From: Streptomyces halobius
Lineage (GTDB): Bacteria; Actinomycetota; Actinomycetes; Streptomycetales; Streptomycetaceae
NCBI RefSeq assembly: GCF_023277745.1
Contig: NZ_CP086322.1
Location: forward strand, 6,758,001-6,822,000
DNA: 64,000 nucleotides
Direction: 5' to 3'
In this document: positions 51,481 to 59,383 of the stretch, piece by piece
Numbering within the stretch: the stretch's first letter is position 1
How the letters are laid out: each line of letters starts with the position of its first letter
The notes under the pieces: generated by a model
Told to the model about the DNA's origin: nothing
The model's input: only the letters and a program-made list of their open reading frames with translations
Databases searched by the model: none
Translations under genes and position numbers: made by a program

Positions 51481-52619
51481 CCACCGCCCTGCACACCACC
51501 GACACGTCCCTACCCTCCCGGCAGTCCCTCGCGCACGGCCCTCTCGGGGCAGCCCTGCTGCACGTAGAGCGGGCACGCCGCCGCACCGGAGACTGGCAGG
51601 ACGTGCACCGTGCCCTGTCCGAGATCGGGCCCTTGATCGACGGCGAGGACTCCAACCTCTACCTCGGTGCACCTGCGATGGCCTTCGTCTTGCACCTGGC
51701 TGCCGACGGCACCGACCGGTACGCAGGGGCGCTGCACACCCTCGACAACATCGTGGCCACCCACACCCGGCGCCGTCTGACCGCCGCGCACGCCCGCATC
51801 GACGCGGGCCGCCGCACCGCGTTCGCCGAATACGACGTGTTCCGCGGCTTGACCGGCATCGGGGCACTGCTGCTGCGCCGCCAGCCACAAGGACCGGAAA
51901 TGAAGGGCGTGTTGGAGTACCTGGTCCGCCTAACAAAACTGGTGACTGACCCTGCGGGTGAGAAACGGCCCGGCTGGTGGGTGGGGCATGCGCCGGCCAG
52001 CGACACGGCGGCTACGCCGGGCGGGCACGCGAACGCCGGTATCGCGCACGGCATCACCGGCCCGCTCGCCCTCCTGGCCCTGGCCATGCGCGCCGGGGTC
52101 ACCGTGGACGGCCATGAGGAGGCCATACGCCGTATCTGCCGGTGGCTTGACCAGATCCGCCAGAGCGACCATCGCGGAACCCGATGGCCCCGGTGGAGCA
52201 GCAACCGCGGCCCCGCCCTCGCACTGCCAGCCACGCCGTCCTGGTGCTACGGAACGCCCAGCCTGGCCCGCGCACAGCAGCTCGCCGCGATTGTCCTGCG
52301 CGACGACGAGCGCAAGCGGATGGCCGAACGGGCACTGCTGCACTGCCTGAGCGATCCGCACCAACTCGACCAGATTGCAGACCGGGGCCTCTGCCACGGG
52401 TTTGGCGGCCTCCTGCGTACCGTGCAGCGTGTCGCCGAAGACGCGGATGTGCCAGCTCTGTTCACCAACCGACTCGGCCGGATCACGGACCGGTTCCTCA
52501 CCGCCGAGGCACCCGAGAAGACCGGGTTCCTCGTGGGGAAGACCGGTGCGGCCCTAGCCCTTCTCGACGCCGAAACCCAACCCCAAGGGCAATGGGACGT
52601 CTGCCTTCTGCTGACGTGA
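51477..52619 (+). CDS. Lanthionine synthetase C-like cyclase
   Basis: The 380-residue protein starts at GTG 51477 in a GTGA overlap. Zinc ligands are present: C257 in SWCYGTPS and C306-H307 in LCHGFGG. The conserved HGITGPLALLALAMRAG block is also present. LanC adds cysteine thiols to dehydroalanine/dehydrobutyrine to form (methyl)lanthionine rings. It follows LanB and precedes the SpaB_C-like gene, a standard class I order. All active-site residues I can check are intact. Confidence 0.9.
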   Translation: MTTALHTTDTSLPSRQSLAHGPLGAALLHVERARRRTGDWQDVHRALSEIGPLIDGEDSNLYLGAPAMAFVLHLAADGTDRYAGALHTLDNIVATHTRRRLTAAHARIDAGRRTAFAEYDVFRGLTGIGALLLRRQPQGPEMKGVLEYLVRLTKLVTDPAGEKRPGWWVGHAPASDTAATPGGHANAGIAHGITGPLALLALAMRAGVTVDGHEEAIRRICRWLDQIRQSDHRGTRWPRWSSNRGPALALPATPSWCYGTPSLARAQQLAAIVLRDDERKRMAERALLHCLSDPHQLDQIADRGLCHGFGGLLRTVQRVAEDADVPALFTNRLGRITDRFLTAEAPEKTGFLVGKTGAALALLDAETQPQGQWDVCLLLT

Positions 52620-52630
52620 GAGAGACACGC

Positions 52631-53584
52631 ATGCTGCACAACATGAGCCAGGTCGAAGACGCTGTTCTGGCCGTCCTCAGCGGGACACCGATCGAAGACG
52701 CGGCCCGGTCCGCGAGCACCTCCCCCGAACGGCTGGCCGATGCCATCGAGCGCTACCGAACCGCCGGCCGGGCCGCGCTCGAAACCCGCCCCTCCGGATG
52801 GCACCAGGTGAACATCCGCTTCGCCGACTACCCCACCGCAGAGCGCGCCTTCCGCGCCTACCTGTTGCCCGCCCTCCGCGACGAGCCCATCGGCGCATGG
52901 TGGTTCGTGCGGAAGTACCCGCACTGGAGACTGCGCGTATACCCGGCACCGGGCGCCACCGCAGAGGAGGCGGTCGCGCACCTCACCGAAGCGCTCGACG
53001 ACTCTGTCTCCTGGGGCGTGGCCAAGGACTGGCGGCCCTCCCCTTACGAACCGGAAGTCGTCGCCTTCGGGGGCACGGACGGGATGGCCCTTGCGCACGA
53101 ACTGTTCCACACGGACAGCGTCGGCGTCCTGGAATACCTACGCCTCGCCACCGATGGCCACGACGGAATGTTCGACGCCAAGGCCACCTCACTGCTCGCC
53201 ATGACACTACTGATGCGGGCTGCCGGCCTGGAGTTCGGCGAACAGGGCGACGTGTGGGGACAGGTCGAAGAACGTCGCCCCCTAGCGGACGACGTGTCCC
53301 CGAACCAGGTCAGCGGCATGGTGAACACCCTGCGTCGCCTGCTCCTGATCGACGCTTCACCCCTGCTCGCCGACGGCCCCCTCACACCCGTGAAGAACTG
53401 GATCCAAACGCTGGAGCGGAACGGCCAAGCCCTCGCGGACGCCGCAGACGACGGGCGACTCAACCTCGGTCTGCGCGGCATCCTCGCGCGCCACGTGTTC
53501 TTCCACTGGAACCGCATGGGGTTTACGATCCGGCAGCAATCTATCTGGTCACGCGCCGCCCGGGAGGCCGTTCTCGGACGTTGA
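52631..53584 (+). CDS. Stand-alone thiopeptide-type (SpaB_C-like) biosynthesis protein
   Basis: ATG 52631 (or GTG 52616, which would overlap the LanC stop) gives about 317 residues. After an HTH-like N-terminal 60 residues comes the SpaB_C pattern: GWHQVNIRFADYPTAERAFR, WWFVRKYPHWRLRVYP, YEPEVVAFGGTDGMALAHEL and FHTDSVGVLEYLRL. The domain eliminates glutamate or handles tRNA-dependent steps in other RiPPs. LanB here already has its own elimination domain. A second one suggests an extra or alternative modification, or a non-catalytic helper. It is the last gene of the operon. Confidence 0.85.
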   Translation: MLHNMSQVEDAVLAVLSGTPIEDAARSASTSPERLADAIERYRTAGRAALETRPSGWHQVNIRFADYPTAERAFRAYLLPALRDEPIGAWWFVRKYPHWRLRVYPAPGATAEEAVAHLTEALDDSVSWGVAKDWRPSPYEPEVVAFGGTDGMALAHELFHTDSVGVLEYLRLATDGHDGMFDAKATSLLAMTLLMRAAGLEFGEQGDVWGQVEERRPLADDVSPNQVSGMVNTLRRLLLIDASPLLADGPLTPVKNWIQTLERNGQALADAADDGRLNLGLRGILARHVFFHWNRMGFTIRQQSIWSRAAREAVLGR

Positions 53585-53646
53585 CCGAGGGACGCCTGAC
53601 AATCGTATCCAAGCACCAGGCCGCACTCCCCGCCCCACCGGAGCGG

Positions 53647-53667
53647 CGGCGCCGGCGTGTGGCGCCG
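53647..53667 (+). terminator. Weak hairpin after the RiPP operon
   Basis: CGGCGCC and GGCGCCG form a 7-bp stem with a 7-nt loop, 60 bases after the last RiPP gene. No U-run follows. Confidence 0.35.
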
Positions 53668-53685
53668 GGGCATGGCCAGGGGCGC

Positions 53686-53731
53686 GGCAGCGGCCGGGAA
53701 CGGGGCCTGGCAGCGGCCGGGAACGGGGCCT
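53686..53731 (+). repeat. Two tandem 23-bp repeats
   Basis: A 23-bp unit beginning GGCAGCGGCCGGGAACGGGG is repeated exactly once, with a few bases of a third copy following. It sits in the intergenic region between the RiPP operon and the convergent phosphotransferase-fold gene. Confidence 0.85.
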
Positions 53732-53776
53732 GGCAAATCGTGCACCAGGCGACGGCCGCCGTCGGCGAGAAGCCGA

Positions 53777-54793
53777 TCAGAACGCTGTGAGCGCGTCAGC
53801 GACTTGCTGACGGTTGCGGCACCACCAGCCGATCAGCGTGGAGGCGGCGGTGAACAGGTGGTCGCAGGATTCATCGCCCTTGTCGTAGTGCATCTTGAGC
53901 TGCCACACGTCACAGATGCGCTCCCAGCGCTGCCGCTCGGCGGCCTCCGCCAGCACTGCGGCTGGCAGTTCGCTGGCCTTCCGGTATCCGCCGACGAACG
54001 CCGCCACCAGCTCCAGGTCCAGGCCGTGCTCATCCCCTGAGCCGAACATCACCGGCAGCGTCGCCGTGCGCACGACTTCGTCCGCGTATGGGCGGACCGC
54101 GAGCCGGTCCCAATCCAGCACCGCACTGACCGATCCCTGCTCCCAAAGGAGGTTCAGATCATGGAAGTCCCCATGAGTCCATCCGGCCGGGCCCCGCTCA
54201 CCGTCCTGGGGCCGCTGGTCGGCCCACCGCTCCAGCAGCTCCGTGCGCTCGACGAGCGCCCGCTCCACCGTCGCATCGAATCCGCTCTCTCCCGCCGCAG
54301 CTTGGCGGCCATAGTGGGCGAAGCGATCGGCTGCCTTCTTCGGCGCGGTGATGATCACGGGCACGGTGGCCGGGGCCTCGGGCATCGCGACTGCCAGCTC
54401 GGAGTGCAGCTCGCCGAGCAGCGCCCCGACAGCGGCGGCGCGGTCGGGACGCCACGAGCGGGCAGGAACCATCTCCCCCGCCGCCCACGGAGTGAGCGCG
54501 TACAGACGTCCGCGCACGGCGGCGAGGGTGTCTCCGTCCGTAGTGGTCACCGGAGCCGGCACCAGCAGCCCGGCCCTGGCCAGAGCCCGGGTCGCGGTGT
54601 GCTGGCGGCGTGCCTGGTCGGGGCCGACGTCGACGACCTCTTTGAGGGCGTACCGGCCGGCGGCGCAGCGCACGGACCAGTTGCGGTTCATCAGCCCCTC
54701 AGGGATCAGTCGCACTTCCTCCGGGGCGGGCAAACCGAACGCCGACAGCGCCTCGGTGCAGACCTCCTCATCCGTACGGTCTGCCGTCTCCAT
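53777..54793 (-). CDS. Aminoglycoside-phosphotransferase-family kinase
   Basis: The 338-residue protein starts at ATG 54793 behind GAGGAG. The kinase loop HGDFHDLNLLWE (catalytic D209) and VLDWDRL (metal-binding Asp near 228) are intact. The N-terminus has YALKEVVDVGPDQARR with the likely ATP lysine. Family members phosphorylate small molecules such as antibiotics, homoserine or choline. It converges on the RiPP operon, so a link to that pathway is not required. It could be a resistance gene. Confidence 0.85.
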   Translation of the reverse strand: METADRTDEEVCTEALSAFGLPAPEEVRLIPEGLMNRNWSVRCAAGRYALKEVVDVGPDQARRQHTATRALARAGLLVPAPVTTTDGDTLAAVRGRLYALTPWAAGEMVPARSWRPDRAAAVGALLGELHSELAVAMPEAPATVPVIITAPKKAADRFAHYGRQAAAGESGFDATVERALVERTELLERWADQRPQDGERGPAGWTHGDFHDLNLLWEQGSVSAVLDWDRLAVRPYADEVVRTATLPVMFGSGDEHGLDLELVAAFVGGYRKASELPAAVLAEAAERQRWERICDVWQLKMHYDKGDESCDHLFTAASTLIGWWCRNRQQVADALTAF

Positions 54794-54883
54794 GCCCGCG
54801 CTCCTCATCCGTCCCGCTCGCCCCCGGCCTGCTCCAGGGTGCCCGAGCCTACGGAGCACCAGCGTGATCACGGGGAGGCTCCC

Positions 54884-55139
54884 GTGAAGCGCTCCTCGAA
54901 CGTGCGACCCGGCGGCAACCGGCCAGTGCGGGTGGTGGTGGAGGGGCTGTGCCTGGCCGGGAAATCCACGATCGTCGCCGCCCCTCGCCCCACTTCTGGG
55001 CGCGCACGCGGTGCCCGAGTACGGTGACCTGGCACCGCTGCCACCGTGGCCACCCGCCGACACCGGCGCCGCGCGAGCCGGCCTGGACCACCTCGCCAGC
55101 GTCGAACGGGCACGTCAGCCGCAGCCGCCCGCCGCCTGA
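54884..55139 (+). pseudogene. Frameshifted P-loop nucleoside/nucleotide-kinase-like gene
   Basis: GTG 54884 with GGGGAGG six bases upstream starts VKRSSNVRPGGNRPVRVVVE and the P-loop GLCLAGKSTIV. A one-base shift near 54980 then restores APLLGAHAVPEYGDLAPLPP and DHLASVERAR before a stop at 55139. In its present form the first frame ends at 55029. Even joined, the protein is only about 85 residues, so the C-terminus is also lost. It overlaps the end of the HNH-like gene. Confidence 0.55.
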
Positions 55140-56032
55140 CCACAGCGGGCGCGCTTCTGCTCCCTCTTACACACCTCGCAGTACGCGGTGCCGTCCGGCT
55201 CGTACCGGCCATGCTCGGCCTGATCGTGGCCGTGCCGGCAGTACGGGCGCCGTTCCGTGCCCCCGGTGAGGTAGCGCAGTTGCTTGCGGGTACGGATGCG
55301 GCCGGGCTCGTCGTCGACGTGGGCCGGTGCAATGCAGTGCTTGAACTCGCACTCCGCCCGCACCTGGCCGACTGGGTCGCGACCGGTGCGCTGCCGGAAG
55401 GCGATCGCCGCGGGACTGTAGGACTTCTCCCGGAACCGCATGACCGGTGTTCCACTCGGCGATCCGCGCTCGCCAGTCCACTCCAGGTGTCCGCCGTCGA
55501 CGGGCCGGACGCGGGCCTCCCACTTCTCCTCAGCGGTGGTGAAGGTCGGCGGGACGTACATGATGCCGGCTTGGCGGCGGATGCGGCGCACCGCGACGCG
55601 GTCCACGCGGAGCTTCCGGGCGATGGCCTCGCTGCTCATCTGTCCCAGGAGCGCGCGGATTTCGGCGTCCTTCGGGTGCTTGCGGGGTGGCCGGGTCCTG
55701 ATGGTCGCCGGGCCGAACCCGCCCTCCCGGCGGATGCGGGCGATGGTGCTGACGTCAGCATTCACCCGGCGGCCAATCTCCGCGTCGGTGTGCCCCTCGT
55801 CGAGGAGCACGCGGATCGCCCGCTCATCCGGGTGCGGACGGCGGCGCCAGGCGCTCCGAGGCGCTGGGGGAATGCCGGCCGCCTTGCGGATGGTGGCCAC
55901 GGCTTTCTCGCCGACGTACAGCCGTCGGCGAACCTCACTGTTCGTCAGGCCCTCTTCCAGGAGCGCGCGGATCTGGGCCTCCTGCGGGTGCGGCTGGCGG
56001 GCGTAGGGGCCGCGCTTGCGGGTCTCGGTCAC
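55115..56032 (-). CDS. Phage-type protein with three tandem HTH units and an HNH-like zinc region
   Basis: GTG 56032 gives 305 residues. Three similar HTH units follow one another: ALLEEGLTNSEVRRRLYVGE, VLLDEGHTDAEIGRRVNADV and LLGQMSSEAIARKLRVDRVA. The C-terminal half resembles phage HNH proteins (HLEWTGERGSPSG, CEFKHCIAPAHVDDEP) and ends in a zinc-ribbon-like YCRHGHDQ...YCEVCKRE. The first His of a canonical HNH motif is not clear, so nuclease activity is uncertain. It is the most downstream gene of the minus-strand phage module. Confidence 0.65.
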   Translation of the reverse strand: MTETRKRGPYARQPHPQEAQIRALLEEGLTNSEVRRRLYVGEKAVATIRKAAGIPPAPRSAWRRRPHPDERAIRVLLDEGHTDAEIGRRVNADVSTIARIRREGGFGPATIRTRPPRKHPKDAEIRALLGQMSSEAIARKLRVDRVAVRRIRRQAGIMYVPPTFTTAEEKWEARVRPVDGGHLEWTGERGSPSGTPVMRFREKSYSPAAIAFRQRTGRDPVGQVRAECEFKHCIAPAHVDDEPGRIRTRKQLRYLTGGTERRPYCRHGHDQAEHGRYEPDGTAYCEVCKREQKRARCGQAAGGCG

Positions 56033-56477
56033 TGGGCGGTCGTCTCCGTGGTTTCAGGCCCGGCGGCGGCCGGGTGCATGTGGGGCGGGTAGCGGTGGGT
56101 GCCGCGGCCGGCGGCGGCGAGGGCGCGAGTGACCGCGCGGGCGCCGTAGCGGCGCGCGGCCTCCTCCTCACCGAGCTCGGCGACGGCGCCGTGGACACCT
56201 CAAGGTCCGCCGTGCTGGCGGCCGTCTGCGTCCGGCGGGTGCGGATGCGACACAGGAGGCAGGCGCCGCCGCTGTCCGGCTCGACCGGGCCGTGCGGGTG
56301 CTCCGGGCACGTCGTGCCCGTCCGGCCCGCGGCTGTGAGGAGGCGCCGGACGCGGTCGAGGCCGGCGCCGATGGCGTGCAGGACTTCGGGGGTGATGTCC
56401 TGCGGGGCGGTCCGGGCTGCGTTCTCGCCGATGGTGCGGAGTGCGGTGAGGAGTTCCGGCAGGACGGTGCGGTTCAC
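56029..56477 (-). pseudogene. Small phage-module protein with a 2-nt insertion
   Basis: GTG 56477 (GTGA overlap with the HTH gene upstream) encodes NRTVLPELLTALRTIGENAA, a zinc pair (GTTCPEHPHG, GACLLCRIRT) and TADLEV. Skipping two bases in the GTGT run near 56195 leads to AVAELGEEEAARRYGARAVT and ends at 56029, exactly in a GTGA overlap with the next gene. The uninterrupted first frame instead runs 98 bases into that gene. The overlap geometry shows which frame is native. Confidence 0.65.
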
Positions 56478-57493
56478 GCGCCGCTCACCTCCCGGGCCTC
56501 CTCCTGCTGGGCGTAGTGGCAATCCGGGCACCGGCCGCCGGGTTTGCGGTGCCGGTACTCCCGGCCGCACCCGCAGATGCGCAGCGGGGCCAACGGGTCC
56601 TCCTGGATCACAGGAACATGCATGGGAACGATCGGGAGGGGCTCGGTCCGGGACGGCACCGGGGTGAGGAACGCGCCTTGAACAGGCCGTTGTGTTGTCT
56701 CCGGGGTGCCCTCGGGGCGGATCTTGCATCCGTGGCAGAGCGTGCGGCTGAAGCGAACCAGCGGGATTCCGCATCCGGTGCACCGCCGGGACAGCTCGCC
56801 GTCGTCCGTCGGCTGGGGGGATTGATCTTCTTCATCTCGCGCGCCTGCGCGGACCGGTGGCTGAGGTACTACATCAACCCTCTCCTGGGATACCTCGTGG
56901 GTACTACCTGGGTTGTTCGGGCCACAGCGGCCCGAACCGTTCGGGCCACTGTGGCCGGAACCCATTCGGGCCGCAGCGGCCCGTTCTCCCTCCTTGGCAC
57001 TCTCGGGAAGTTCGGGCCGCTGTGGCCCGTTCTCCTCTGCCTTCGAGTTCAGGCCGCTGTGGCCCGAACTTCCACCGGTGCTCTTCTCGTCTGCGGAGTC
57101 CTTCCGAGGCCGGGCGGTCGCCTTGAGGTGGTCGTCGGCGGCCTTCCAGTCCGGCCAGGGGGTGATGACGAGGAAGTAGAGAGCCGACCGGCCCCGGCGG
57201 CGCTCACCTTCAAGGCCGACGACTCCTGCCCGGATCGCAGCGTCGATGTAGCGGCGGCCGTCCTTCTCCCGGCATCCGGCCGCCTTGGCGAGGTCCTGGA
57301 TCCGGATCGGCTTCCGGTCGCCGCTGAACCGGAGCTCCCCGGAGGCGTTCGCCATCGTGCGCAAGGCATAGAGCATCGTGAGGAAGCCGCCCTTGAGGGA
57401 GGGCGGCATATCGCGCGTCCAGCGCCAGGCGAGCGCGTTGCCGAAGGTGTGCGGCACGCTGCCGGGCCGTGGGACCTGCTCGTCGTCGCTCAC
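56474..57493 (-). CDS. Winged-helix DNA-binding protein with zinc ribbons, possible replication initiator
   Basis: The 339-residue protein is best started at GTG 57493, six bases after GAGAGAGG. The N-terminal 100 residues look like a winged-helix domain of phage/plasmid initiator or regulator type (FLTMLYALRTMANASGELRF, IQDLAKAAGCREKDGRRYI). The middle, about 150-215, is low-complexity (GHSGPNGSGRCGPN) because its DNA contains five palindromes. The C-terminus has two Cys4 zinc ribbons (RRCTGCGIPL...CHGCKIR and RICGCGREYR...CPDCHYA). It may bind those palindromes itself. Confidence 0.65.
   Translation of the reverse strand: MSDDEQVPRPGSVPHTFGNALAWRWTRDMPPSLKGGFLTMLYALRTMANASGELRFSGDRKPIRIQDLAKAAGCREKDGRRYIDAAIRAGVVGLEGERRRGRSALYFLVITPWPDWKAADDHLKATARPRKDSADEKSTGGSSGHSGLNSKAEENGPQRPELPESAKEGERAAAARMGSGHSGPNGSGRCGPNNPGSTHEVSQERVDVVPQPPVRAGARDEEDQSPQPTDDGELSRRCTGCGIPLVRFSRTLCHGCKIRPEGTPETTQRPVQGAFLTPVPSRTEPLPIVPMHVPVIQEDPLAPLRICGCGREYRHRKPGGRCPDCHYAQQEEAREVSGA
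56916..57068. repeat. Array of five 21-bp palindromes inside the HTH gene
   Basis: Copies at 56916, 56940, 56965, 57011 and 57048 follow the pattern TTCGGGCC-N5-GGCCCGAA (last arm sometimes CCGTT or CCGGAA). The centre is RCWGY. Start-to-start spacing is 24, 25, 46 and 37 bp. All lie in the linker region of the winged-helix gene. Confidence 0.85.
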
Positions 57494-57593
57494 GAGCACC
57501 CTCTCTCGTCAGTCCTGGTCTGGGGCGGTCCTGGTGGCGTTGCGTCCCGTAAGTCCGCCCCCGGGGGGTGTCGGCCCCGGGCCGCGGTCGCCG

Positions 57594-57806
57594 TCACGGC
57601 GCCTCACCCAGCAAGCCGCCCAAGCTGTACGCCCGGGCCTGCGTCCAGTCGACGGCATGGCCGGCATCCTCGGTGAGCGTCGCGGCGGAGTAGCACGGGG
57701 TGCACAGCAGCCTCACGAGCCCATCCCGGCGTGACCGGTGACGGCACAAGTGCCGGGGCAGACGGCATAGCGCGCATCGGCCCAGGGGCGGCAGACGCCC
57801 CGTCAC
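57594..57806 (-). CDS. Small zinc-ribbon protein
   Basis: GTG 57806 overlaps the stop of the Arr-like gene by 4 nt. The 70-residue product has LGRCALCRLPRHLCRHRSRR and LLCTPCYSAA, giving two CxxC pairs plus an extra Cys/His. It is typical of actinophage HNH-accessory or recruitment proteins. The function is unknown. Confidence 0.55.
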   Translation of the reverse strand: MTGRLPPLGRCALCRLPRHLCRHRSRRDGLVRLLCTPCYSAATLTEDAGHAVDWTQARAYSLGGLLGEAP

Positions 57807-58273
57807 CGGCTCCACTCCGCCTCGGTAGCCCCCCGAGCAGCGGTGAGGTCCGCGGCCTCCCAGCAGCGCAGCAGCGACCGGCGCTGGCGCGGCGCGAGGA
57901 GAACGTACCGGTCGTACACCGACCGCACCCGGGCGGCTGGCACCGTCCAGCTTGGGAACCGGTCTTCCGTGGACGCTTCCAACTCGCCGACGGGCTCGAC
58001 CGTGTAGAGGTCACCGCGCGGGAACTTCGACGCGTAGAACCTCGCGTACTCCCGATCGCTGGTGATGTAGACGCGGTCAGGCCGGGCGGTGATCGGGTCG
58101 ACGGTGCCAAGTCCGGGAACGTGCGGCTGCTGGCCGGCCGCCTTCGCGGCGCAGACCGCACAGCCGTCGACGATGTTCGGCAGGTGCGGGGTGATGAGGT
58201 CCCCAGGACGGAGGCCGGGCACGCCGCCGTGGAAGAACCGGACGGCACGGCGTGGCTCGGGGGCTGAGGTCAT
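57803..58273 (-). CDS. Arr-like ADP-ribosyltransferase-fold protein
   Basis: ATG 58273 gives 156 residues. The fold follows rifampin ADP-ribosyltransferase: FFHGG at the start (NAD-binding His), GLRPGDLITPH, then VYITSDREYARFYASK and DLYTVEPVGELEASTEDRFP. It is slightly longer than classical Arr (about 140). Arr enzymes transfer ADP-ribose from NAD to rifamycins. In a phage module the target could instead be a host molecule or a defence signal. Which applies cannot be told from the sequence. Confidence 0.65.
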   Translation of the reverse strand: MTSAPEPRRAVRFFHGGVPGLRPGDLITPHLPNIVDGCAVCAAKAAGQQPHVPGLGTVDPITARPDRVYITSDREYARFYASKFPRGDLYTVEPVGELEASTEDRFPSWTVPAARVRSVYDRYVLLAPRQRRSLLRCWEAADLTAARGATEAEWSR

Positions 58274-58410
58274 GGAAAGGCTCCGGCGGTGATGCGGTGA
58301 AGGGGGGCAGACAAGCACCGGGCGCAGTGACACCGGGGGCTCGGGGCGGCATACCCCCGCAGGTGTCCGGACCTGTCCGGACACCCGGACGGGCGGGGTA
58401 TCCGTGCTGG

Positions 58411-58632
58411 TCAATGCATCGGGGCATGTCCGCCGCGCGGGCGGAGCTCGACGCCCTCCTCCCGAAGCAGGGTTCGGACCGTGCCATATGAGAGGCCAGC
58501 GGAGAGGGCGAGGCCGCGAATCGTCGACCCACCCTTGTAGTCCCGGGCGAGTTCGCGGGCCTTCGCGCGGCGTGCCTCCCCAGTGAGCCGGGGCCGGTAG
58601 GTGCGCGGGCCGAACGGGGCGGTAATGCTCAT
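58411..58632 (-). CDS. Small helix-turn-helix protein
   Basis: ATG 58632 behind AGGAAGG gives 73 residues. A basic N-terminus (RRAKARELARDYKGG) precedes an HTH (STIRGLALSAGLSYGTVRTL LREEG). Proteins of this kind are common in Streptomyces integrative elements and phages as small regulators. It overlaps the 58629 gene by 4 nt. Confidence 0.7.
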   Translation of the reverse strand: MSITAPFGPRTYRPRLTGEARRAKARELARDYKGGSTIRGLALSAGLSYGTVRTLLREEGVELRPRGGHAPMH

Positions 58633-59054
58633 GTGCGGGGGCCTTCCTGAGATGAGAGGGCAGCGCGGCGGTAGAAGGAGGAGACAAGTGCAAGGAGGGC
58701 GCACACCGACTCCGTCCGGGCCCGGTCGCCGGCCGTGTGGGCAACGGCGTAAAGGGCGGAGGCCATCGGCACGTCACCGTGGTCGTAGGCGGTGAGGAAC
58801 CGGGCGGCGAACAGCCGGTGGGCGTCGTCGGCCGGGACGTCTACGACGAGGCCCGGCCCGTACCCGTGCGGGTAGAGGACCGGCAGCACCGCACGGCCGG
58901 TGTCGGCCACGGCGCAGCACAGGCCAAAGACGTCGGCAGCGTCACCGCGGCAGGTGATGTCATCCAGCACGACCGCGGCCCGGCCGAGGTCACCGTCTAG
59001 CAGGTGCCGGAGAACGTCCTCTATGAGCGGCGCGAGGGCCGCCGGGCCGATCAC
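58629..59054 (-). CDS. Hypothetical phage-module protein
   Basis: GTG 59054 (GTGA overlap) gives 141 residues of mostly helical, Ala-rich sequence with LIEDVLRHLLDGDLGRAAVV and a central strand region (LPVLYPHGYGPGLVVDVPAD). I do not recognise it. It overlaps both neighbours by 4 nt, so it is translated with the Acb2-like protein. Confidence 0.5.
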   Translation of the reverse strand: MIGPAALAPLIEDVLRHLLDGDLGRAAVVLDDITCRGDAADVFGLCCAVADTGRAVLPVLYPHGYGPGLVVDVPADDAHRLFAARFLTAYDHGDVPMASALYAVAHTAGDRARTESVCALLALVSSFYRRAALSSQEGPRT

Positions 59055-59383
59055 AGCGCCGCCGGCCGAGCCGCGATGTCCGCCTCGGCGACGGCGGACA
59101 GGCATGCGGCCTCCGCGTCCTCCGGGTCGATGAGGACCGGCGCCAGTGCCTTGCGCTCACCGCGGGCGACGTACCGGCGGTCAATGCCGGCGTGCGCCCA
59201 CTGCACCGTGATCTCGCATGCCTTGATCGCCTGAGACTCCTCCCTGGAGCCAGGGACCAACTCATGAATGAGCAACGCCAGTTCACGGGCCGCCTCGCAG
59301 ATACGGGCCTTTATGGCGATGCGGTCCCCGTCGGTCTTCGGCGGGGCGAATCTGATCTCGATCTCACGCGGGCTGATCGCCAT
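59051..59383 (-). CDS. Acb2/Tad1-like hairpin protein (candidate anti-CBASS)
   Basis: ATG 59383 (AAGGAA upstream) gives 110 residues. The pattern EIRFAPPKTDGDRIAIKARI, CEAARELALLIHELVPGSRE and SQAIKACEITVQWAHAGIDR matches the small helical hairpin I know from phage Acb2/Tad1 proteins (F-x-P, R-x-L-A-x-x-I, P-x-x-R-E-x-S, WAxxAI-x-R). Acb2 sequesters cyclic oligonucleotide messengers and blocks CBASS immunity. The protein is about 20 residues longer than typical. The assignment is by pattern only. Confidence 0.6.
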   Translation of the reverse strand: MAISPREIEIRFAPPKTDGDRIAIKARICEAARELALLIHELVPGSREESQAIKACEITVQWAHAGIDRRYVARGERKALAPVLIDPEDAEAACLSAVAEADIAARPAAL

